Source: Cordia subcordata
Taxonomy: Eukaryota; Streptophyta; Magnoliopsida; Boraginales; Cordiaceae
Assembly: GCA_028554755.1 (NCBI GenBank)
Contig: JAPTOF010000008.1
Coordinates: 13,683,001 to 13,747,000 of the forward strand
Reading direction: 5' to 3'
Length of the DNA: 64,000 nt
The position numbers and the translations under genes were made by a program. A model generated the notes under the pieces. That model was not told the origin of the DNA. It ran no database searches and saw only the letters and a program-made list of their open reading frames with translations. Below, piece after piece: positions 56,656-64,000 of the stretch. How positions within the stretch are numbered: the stretch's first letter is position 1; each line of letters starts with the position of its first letter.

Positions 56656-58250
56656 TTCTAGATATATAACAATATAATCATAATTAATTTATGAGTATGG
56701 AATTAATTCATGTATAATATGTATGCAATCTTTGGAAATAAAACATGCAAGTACTTTTACATCATTTGTCTTTGAGTAGATTATCCCTTAAATTACTTGA
56801 TGTAACAGTGTCTCAACGTCCTCACAAGAACTCCACTGATGGGATGGTTAAACTTATGAACATTAAGTTAAGTGCTACCGCTTATTTGAATTGACAATTA
56901 TCTAGATATAATCCAATTGAATAATTCAATCACTATTTTGTTTAGCTTCTTAAATCCAGTAGTGAACTCTATCAATGCGATAGCCAAACCTACCATTTAA
57001 GTTGAGTGTATACCCATTCCTTTTGTTCATTCCCTGTAACATTTTTTATTTAAGCCCTCCGATGGGATAGTGACTTTAATCAATGTTGCGTGAGGCGATC
57101 TTTAGTAAAGAACTCTACCGATAGGATGGCCAAACTCACTAACACACTTTTGAATAAATATTTTAAATTCACCTTGCTAAACTTGATAAAGTGTCACCTT
57201 CCGATAGGAAAGTTCATGATATTTACCATCAATATGAATTGGATATGGAAAGCTGTGGAGTATTTCTAGTCCCCTCTTTTACTCAATATTTTAACATAAG
57301 GGTTTTATCTATGTTTGGTATTCTTGCTTTTGTTTTAGATCTAAACACTCTTTGGATTTGCGAAACACTTTGTTTTTTGTGAATCCCCTTTGCGTTACCA
57401 AAATATTGCAATACCATAATAGATTATTTACCTAAATCTAGATGTATAGACCATTAGGTTGTCATATTGTAAATCTCAAGTTAAGTTTTTTATTTTTTTC
57501 ATGAGATTGCATGACATCTTCAGACATAATTGCTTGCAATTATTTTGTCTAAGCCAATCTCATTTAAATGAACTTAGTTATCTTTGAAATTAACACATAG
57601 GATTGGCCAATTTTTAAATCCTAATGAGTCGGCATATTTCTAGGTGGTAATTATGTTTATACTTATGCAAATATGTTAAAACATATATCAATGCATTATA
57701 AACACCTACCAAAATACGTTAGAATCTCTCTTTGATGGCTCCCTGCAATCTTCAATTTAAAAGCGCAAAATAGCAATCTTTGTTGCAATTTCTGCCAAAG
57801 CTGGTCGACCGCAAAGGAGGAGCCGGTCGGCTAACAAGCTCAACCAGCTGAGACAGATTTGCTCCTGGATGCTATTTTTCCTTGCTTCTCTCGTTGGTCT
57901 TTAAAGATTACAACAATTATATATTTTGCTATTGGTAATACAAGTTTACAATCATAAAAGAAACATTACAAGGACATTAAAACATCCAATGCTTCTTTTA
58001 AATGAAGCCACAAACAATAACCATAAAGATTTATACACGAAATCGCCTATGCCCAAGCTTTATTGACCGTACACGAAACTCTATCATGCATACATACGAG
58101 CTATCAAGGGGATTTTAGATCTCCTACATATACAAGCATAAAACCACAAGTACATGCAACACAAGATTTCCTAATCTTGCCACTCACAAGATGACTAACA
58201 TATTTATGCAAATACAGGATTCCTACAAAGTCTAAGCGTGTTGTGTGTGA
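56656..58250 (-). other. Leader of the nested copia, with repeated motif
   Basis: Non-coding between the primer site and gag. A motif close to 'ctctaccgataggatggccaaact' recurs five times at uneven spacing (about 56830, 56965, 57055, 57112 and 57197). 57795-57850 is GC-rich with 'ctggtcgaccg' and 'gccggtcggc'. No gene. Confidence 0.6.
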
Positions 58251-58269
58251 GCCTAAGCTATGATACCAA
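58251..58269 (-). promoter_or_regulatory. Primer-binding site of the nested copia (tRNA-iMet type)
   Basis: Minus strand TTGGTATCATAGCTTAGG, directly next to the 5' LTR. One mismatch to TGGTATCAGAGC. Confidence 0.8.
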
Positions 58270-60130
58270 TCATAGAATCGATAATATTACATGTGGTCTA
58301 TCCTAGTCCATATTTCAAAAAAATTCTACCAAGAAAATATGCAAGGAAAATAAAATAACCACATAACACACACAAGAACATGCTTAAGAACATATAAAAC
58401 ATAACTAGTATTTGCAAAAATTGTAAAGCTAACTTCTTCAAGTATGGGGCTTTTGAAGAAGCTATAACCGTCACGAGCTTTGTTCTCATTCACGAACAAG
58501 GCCACAAAAAATTTTACTATAAGGGTGTCACAATAGCAACTCCCTAGTCTTTTTCCCTATGATTGAAGAGACTTATCTTGAGAGAATAACCTTTTGTATG
58601 AGAAGAAGCAAAGAAATATGTTCCTGAAAAGCTAGAGCAAAATCACACAATAAGTGTGTACTATGTGTTGTAGTATTTTCTTATCAAAGAGGAAGAAATC
58701 AACTATAAAATGGATTACATAAATGGTGCAGGGTCTTCCCTATTTATATGGAGAACCTTGGCACCCCAAGTTGCTAATCTTTTCATGTGGGAGAAAATTT
58801 CTCATGTAGTAATTCCTTTATGCAACTTTTCCATTTGTCTTGGAAGACTTAAGCAAGTTGTCCACTTGTCTTGGAAGACTTATGCAAGTTATCCACTTGT
58901 CTTGGAAGACGTGGGCCAAGTCCACCATCTAAGCCCAACACATAATCTATAATCCATGTGAAGGCCCAAGCCCAATAGGAAACCAACCTTGCCTAATTAG
59001 GTTATCTTAGACTTTAAAGAAAGCCCAAACCTAATTCCTAGCTTTGGTCCAATAAGGCAACTACCACAATATGGAATTTGCTCTTTCAAAATTACTCTCT
59101 CAAAATCATTTCAAATAGAGAAGGGACCAAGAAGACACAATTAACCTTGGCTTCCAAAAATAATTAAAAATGTCCTTGCCCTATCTAGGCGACATAATAA
59201 TTATTTCAACTCAGATCTATTCTACCATAAGATTAAAGTCGTACTCCAGAATAATTACTATTACCCAGAAGCTTATCACAAAAGAATGTGAACTTTGTCT
59301 TTGACATAGTAAATAATCGACCATAATGCCCCTCTATGTATACCCACAGCTAAGGTTGATTTTTTGGCTTATGTACTATCACCTCCTTAGTGGCATCTTT
59401 TTCCATTGGTTTCTTGTCCTACTGCCAACCATCCTTGATCATGGAATTTCTTGATCTTGAGAGCGACCCTTAAACTATATGACCGATACACCCATAAAGG
59501 TAGTATCACTAGATCTAGATTCGGATGATAAATTTGGACAATCCCAAAAGGGGCACATAGATTTCATATTGTATATGCATGTTTCAATTAATTAGAATTT
59601 AGCACTCAACGCACAAAGCTCTTGATCCTAATAAAGTAAGATCTTACCTACAGTAAATCAAAGTACCAAACCCTAACTTCATTTGTTTATCCACATATGC
59701 TTAAGATTAAAAGTAATGATCATTTAATAGTAGCGAGTCTCTAGAACATACTCACAATGGTTCTGTCCAATACGTGACACACATACTATCGAGACAAATC
59801 CAAAAAGTCCTCCAATGACCTAGATAGATTACCTTCAACGAGGAGGCTTGCTCAATATAACCTTATCTAGATAGAGTACCCAACACTACCATTCAGTTAC
59901 GGACTCAATTTATGATTTGACTAAATCTAGACTTGGACCTACTGTGCGTCCAGTTTCACTGCGTATCCAAGTCATTAGTTCAAGTCAAGGGACCTTTATA
60001 CATACATCAATAAAACATACTAGAGATTATATGTAAGAAACTCATAATATCATTTAACAAAATGATTATACATTGTTTAACATTTAAAATGTCATATACA
60101 AGTGAACTTCAGGGCATATTAATTCGAACA
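58270..60130 (-). repeat. 5' LTR of the nested copia
   Basis: Matches 43027-44968 collinearly. Outer end 'cgaaca' next to AGTAC of the target duplication. Confidence 0.85.
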
Positions 60131-61605
60131 AGTACTCATATCAAAACCTTTAATGCATACTGACTCTTCGCCAAGGTTATGGGGGTAACAGCAAGGTACA
60201 TTCATAAAGTTGTTCATACCACACAGTTTTCTCAAGGATTGTCCTAAAGTAACTCCCTTAAATATGTACTCATTGTCTTTATTCAATCAAACCAAGAACA
60301 GCAATCAACTCCTTAACCAACATGAAGATAAGCAACACTCAAATTCACACAATAATTGAAAAAAAAATCACTCATTTTTTTAGCACAAACCACACAAGGC
60401 AAACAAATCTACCCCATAAATGATGTAAACATGAAATGAATGCCCACAAATTCAAACCTAAACTTTGCTTGTCTTCAAGAAAATGGCATATATTGCACCA
60501 AGTAAGTAACATGAAACACATAGGGAAATATTGCAAGGGTAAATAGGGACAAGAAAAAGATGGAAAGATACAACCTTGTTTGAGTGGGAGTCTATAAATG
60601 CCAAAGACAAATTCGTTCATCTACCAACTTGCTTCTTAGTAGAAAGCATAAGACTTAAGAAACAAAGAAGTGATTAGTAGACAATACCATGCAAGTCTAC
60701 TTGGTATTTAAAATGATACACAAGGATGTATGCAAAGGTTATAGGGATTAATACACCAATGATGATGGAGAAGAGCAAAAAACAAGTGAGAGGACAAAAA
60801 TCTAAACTATTAAAATAAATATGAACTTAGAATAACCAAAAATATAAACAAATGAAAAGACAACTAGAAATAGGAAGTATACATATTTCTAGGAAGTCTC
60901 TTACTAGCGCTAGATTTTACGTCACCAACCAGGCACCTATGTTAAAGCAATCTACATTTAAAGTCTTTTGGTACATATTGTCGAATAATCAAAATAGTGC
61001 AAATAGTAAAAAGAAAAGGACCATGAAGCAAATAAGGCAAAGAATCAACATGATCCTTCTCAAAATCCCACCTTGAAACATCAAAATAGATGTGTTCTCT
61101 AGTATGGTAGGGATCATGTAAAAACAAAAGAGATCATGCGTTTCTTGCATCAGATTAAAACAAGATAAATCAATTTTAGCTTTATTAATCAACCACCCCA
61201 TGGCCTTGTGATGATCTAGGGCTAATAACACACCCTCCCAATCAACTGAGGATAAGTCAAATGCATATAAAGTGGGAAGTGTGTGTTCTAGTCCTATATA
61301 CACATGCTCGATATAGGAAGGCACTAGTGTAAGCTCCAAAACAGGGAAGACTTAATTGAAAAGGAATGAGGAGTAGGGTCACATCTAAAGAAGTAAAATC
61401 AACCTTAATAGCCTCTACTAACAGGATAGGGAAGAGGGTCGTGGAAAACTATTCCTCACTATGGGATATAACGTTGTTGTACAAAAATTGCTCTAATTCC
61501 TCAATCTTTTTACTAAGGGTGAGGTTGAAAGGAGAATATGAGATAAATCCAACTAAGGGACTATAAGAGCCATATACAAGATGCTCAATCTGTTTAACCT
61601 TATTG
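60131..61605 (-). mobile_element. Outer non-autonomous element, internal part (right of the copia insertion)
   Basis: On the minus strand this follows the same order as 50660-51830 of the LARD: the conserved ORF end, then 'tgaagacaagcaaagtttagg' (complement near 60470), then the 'gatatgagtac' insertion point. Its 5' LTR and most of the ORF are missing. To the right it meets a partial second copy and then SIRE sequence. Confidence 0.7.
60989..61339 (-). pseudogene. C-terminal fragment of the LARD ORF (outer copy)
   Basis: A 116-codon open frame reading LEHTLPTLYAFDLSSVDWEG, VLLALDHHKAMGWLINKAKI, DLSCFNLMQETHDLFCFYM. Aligned by eye with 50685-50880, the pattern 'T.P.L.A.DLS....EGV.LALD...KAMGWL..K...DLS.F' is kept. 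The rest of the frame after 'ILMFQGG' is hydrophobic and probably lies outside the true ORF. Function unknown. Confidence 0.5.
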
Positions 61606-61792
61606 GATATGGGAACTCATATCAAAACCCTTAATGCACATCAACTCCTTGCCAAGGTTGTGAAGTAATAGTAAGGTACATTCATTAAGTTGTTCACACC
61701 CTACAGTTTTCTCAAGGATTCTCCTAGAAAACCCAGTTCGCTGTTACACTCAAGTAGCTCCCCCTATATACATCCTAATAAATAATGCTAAC
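61606..61792 (-). repeat. Partial duplicate of the LARD 3' region
   Basis: 61610-61760 repeats 60131-60285 (for example 'actcatatcaaaacc.ttaatgca' and 'cacagttttctcaaggatt' versus 'ctacagttttctcaaggatt'). It is a direct repeat about 1475 bp apart, ending at the SIRE PPT. Confidence 0.65.
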
Positions 61793-63725
61793 AATATCTT
61801 CTTTTTTGAAGATGACAAACATAGATGTAGTCCACAGATAAATGTATTAGACTTAATTATTTTAAGAATTAAATGAATGGGTTAACAAAAAATATAGCTC
61901 CCCCTAACAACAGACATCTCAACAAATAAGTACATGGAGTCTTCAATAGGCTTGACTCCCCCTCAAAATATGCATACATCAAGATAGGTTAATGTGAGGA
62001 TTCTTAAGCATAATGATCATAATCAGTTAGGCTCAACTCAAAAGTCTTAAAAGAGTAGCTTTCATGGCATCCATAATCTAGAGTAACTTGCATAATAGCT
62101 AATAAGGTCATTCATTTGTCAAAACTCATTTGTATTCTCATACAACAAATATATGACATTAATAAGTGATCAACACATAGCTTCACAAAGTTATCAACAC
62201 ATTCATAGTCCATAGTAACAACATATACCACTATTTATTCAAACATATCATTTCAACTTATATACCCTTCAGTCAACATATACCACCATTACTTCATCTA
62301 AACCAACATATACCACTCAATTCTTTCAAAATGACACTATTTAATTTATCTAAAACACATTCATCCAACATACAAACATTTATCACTATTTCTCCCTCTT
62401 TAGAAATCATCAAATCACATAAGCATAGTTGAGATAGGATATGAAGCATAAGATACCTAATTAAGTAAATATTAATTATCAATATCCATAATAGTACTAA
62501 AACACAAAAAAAACAAATTACCTAGCTATTGCCATATGAAAGTGCTTGCTAAAAAGTATCAAAATGCATAAACAAAAGTTGTTATAAAATGTTTCAAAAA
62601 CTAGAAATTGTTCAAAGTGGGAATAACAAAAGTAGGGATAAGGTTTAGGGACATGATCTTCAAGCATTTTCTTTATGATGAATTAGGCTTCTTGATGTAC
62701 CATGCAACCAACATACCATCCTTGAGCAATAGGTGATCGTGAGTAGGATCAACTTCCACCCAAACTAGTTTGTAAATCCTTGCAATCATGAGTTGCCTAA
62801 GTTTAGCTGAACTCCATTTCCACTCAACATCCTTTTCTTCAGGTGGTGTCTTCTCAACCACTTTCTCTTTGTTAGCATTCTCGTTAGCAATAGGCCTTTT
62901 GTTTGAATCTTTTGGTTGATTCCTCCCTTTGCTCATCCTTTTGCATTTTTTACTATTTGAAGATGCTCTTTTGGCTATTGATTTTCAAGATTGAATAGGT
63001 ATAGTTGATGTTTTTGAAGTAGGTCTGTGAAATTTTACAAAAATTTTGAGTTTAATTGGTGAAAATTTGAAGTTTTAAAAGTGTGTTTCAGAGAAATTTA
63101 AGTTTGGAAGGAAAAAGAATGGGTGAAAAGTGAAATTGATTTGAAAAGGTAACCCTTTTTAACTTTTCATGTTACACGGTGTAGTTGATAACCACATCTG
63201 CATGGCTCAGCCATATGTGTCACATCTTGGCTGGTAGAGTGACCTGTGGCTGGGTGCAGTTGGGGTGATGTAGTTGGGGTGGTGTAGTCAACCGCATGAG
63301 GTCTTAGGTTAACCATCAATGAGCACACTCTGTTTTCTAAAAACATTTTAATGCAATGCTTGTGACACATGCGATTTTCACCATGTATACTTATCTCAAA
63401 GTATTAAAATCACATTCAAACAACATCCAAATCATTCAAAGTTCATTCAGAATCACATAAATTGAATCAAGACATAATCAATCAAGTTCAAGCATTCCCA
63501 AATTTCTTCGAATCATGCAAAGTCTATCTTTATGCAATGGTTTAGTAAAGATATCAACTAATTGGCGTTCTGTATCAATAAATTCAAGAGAAGTATCACC
63601 TTTAAGCATATGATCACATACGATATAATATCTAATCTCAATATATTTTGTTCTTGAATGTTGAATAGGATTACATGTCAAATTAATAGCACTTGAATTA
63701 TCACAATTGACGGATGTCAAATCCA
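61793..63725 (-). mobile_element. SIRE-like copia remnant (RNase H end to PPT)
   Basis: Minus strand: RNase H C-terminus (63729-63478), a further ORF (62936-62673), the non-coding tail shared with 9191-9712, then a PPT-like AAAAAAGAAGAT just before TGTTAGCATTATT at 61793. Only the first few dozen LTR bases remain before LARD-like sequence. The rest of the element is outside or replaced by the repeat starting near 63726. Confidence 0.75.
62673..62936 (-). CDS. Downstream ORF of SIRE-like remnant, partial
   Basis: An 87-codon frame from ATG 62936. Residues 1-45 are hydrophilic (MSKGRNQPKDSNKRPIANEN, then a KEKVVEKTPPEEKD acidic/basic run). Residues 46-87 are mixed (LRQLMIARIYKLVWVEVDPT). It sits between RNase H and the 3' LTR, the same place as the MTKQAPPPCTRG frame at 15690. 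The two share no clear sequence, only position and basic Lys/Pro-rich starts. SIRE elements often carry an extra ORF here. No known domain. It is likely an N-terminal remnant. Confidence 0.4.
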   Translation of the reverse strand: MSKGRNQPKDSNKRPIANENANKEKVVEKTPPEEKDVEWKWSSAKLRQLMIARIYKLVWVEVDPTHDHLLLKDGMLVAWYIKKPNSS

Positions 63726-63729
63726 TCAA
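63478..63729 (-). pseudogene. SIRE-like RNase H C-terminal fragment
   Basis: Reads [72 protein letters not shown] and a natural end. This is the C-terminal block of SIRE RNase H, with the catalytic Asp of CDN kept. The upstream part is cut at about 63726, where LTR-like sequence starts. Confidence 0.85.
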
Positions 63730-64000
63730 AAATCAATTCCTACTCCTACCTTGCAATTTGCAAAAGTAATAAGAAGGGTCAAACCCATAGAGATTGGTCT
63801 AACAATAATTCTTTTATACCAAGAAGAAAGAACAAGGGGGCGGGAACAAGAGGTAAGCAATTAAAAATAAAATATAAAATCTAGAAAAATAACAGAGCCT
63901 TAGCCATGGGCATGGTTGATGCAACGACAACATAAAACTTGACCAACAAAAATTAATGATAGAGAGCAAAAATTCAATTAAAAATAGAAAGATCAATTAA
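63726..64000. repeat. Edge of an unidentified LTR-like repeat
   Basis: 'gaagggtcaaacccatagagattgg' (about 63773-63797) resembles the end region of gypsy LTRs, where 'gatcgatcccacaggg' type sequences occur (minus orientation). It interrupts SIRE RNase H and continues past the window. Confidence 0.4.

Larger units (their letters stand above)
43027..60130 (-). mobile_element. Ty1/copia retrotransposon with a nested insertion
   Basis: LTRs at 43027-44968 and 58270-60130 are flanked by GGTAC (43022-43026) and AGTAC (60131-60135); shifted by one base, GTACT is perfect. On the minus strand: 5' LTR, iMet primer site, leader with repeats, gag, zinc knuckle, PR, IN, RT (YMDD), RNase H, PPT and 3' LTR. 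Without the 7.77-kb insert at 46791-54560 the element is about 9.3 kb. Every gene is broken. The gag and linker style match the fragment at 2560-5450, and the LTRs match the solo LTR at 29211. Confidence 0.9.

Noticed and set aside
62673..62936. Host gene call for the MSKGRNQPKD frame
   Set aside because: It sits between SIRE RNase H and the SIRE PPT, so it belongs to the element.
1..64000. Intact host gene, CRISPR array, rRNA or bacterial operon
   Set aside because: No reading frame with host-like similarity other than the short B3-like fragment, no spaced identical repeats and no RNA gene motif could be found by reading.

Overview
The window is plant nuclear DNA, almost certainly from an angiosperm and probably a eudicot. 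It is AT-rich, and I recognise no intact host gene. Nearly everything I can identify is transposable-element sequence: Ty1/copia elements of at least three lineages, Ty3/gypsy elements of the Athila type and a related non-autonomous family, a Helitron-like rolling-circle element, one foldback MITE-like repeat and simple repeats. All element genes carry stops or frameshifts. I see no tRNA, rRNA, CRISPR or operon structure.

Layout, left to right. 1-2208 is AT-rich DNA with an (AT)n microsatellite. 2209-2546 is a foldback element. 2560-5450 is a copia remnant on the minus strand, cut off before its reverse transcriptase. 5453-7592 is a minus-strand Athila-type 5' LTR with a degraded primer site. 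7796-9712 is an SIRE-like LTR plus the end of its internal region. 9713-13189 holds degenerate LTR-like DNA, an orphan broken reading frame and a tandem repeat. From about 13190 a Helitron-type Rep/helicase gene runs on the plus strand, cut into pieces by later insertions. These are a full-length SIRE-type copia (13470-22403, minus), an Athila integrase-to-LTR fragment (24150-28065, plus) and a solo copia LTR (29211-31020). A nearly intact Tnt1/Tork-like copia (34438-40606, plus; 5-bp target duplication ATGTT) lies beyond the helicase. A B3-like gene fragment and two Helitron-like 3' ends follow (40690-41697).

The right third is a three-layer nest. A minus-strand gypsy-type non-autonomous element (41698-43026 plus 60131-61605) was invaded by a minus-strand copia (43027-60130). 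The copia integrase was in turn invaded by a plus-strand 7.8-kb non-autonomous element (46791-54555) with 2.1-kb LTRs and a tRNA-Asp-type primer site. The empty sites can be rebuilt from the flanks. The window ends in another SIRE-like pol remnant (61793-63725) and the edge of an unidentified repeat.

The points most worth following are these. The non-autonomous element encodes an unfamiliar protein with two N-terminal CCHC knuckles and a coiled coil. Its LTRs carry a palindrome just upstream of the TATA box. The Tnt1-like element has a 186-bp R-U5-PBS tandem duplication starting at the predicted RNA 5' end, and 17 W-box motifs in its leader. The Helitron appears to carry a B3-like fragment and has lost its HUH histidines and Walker A glycine.
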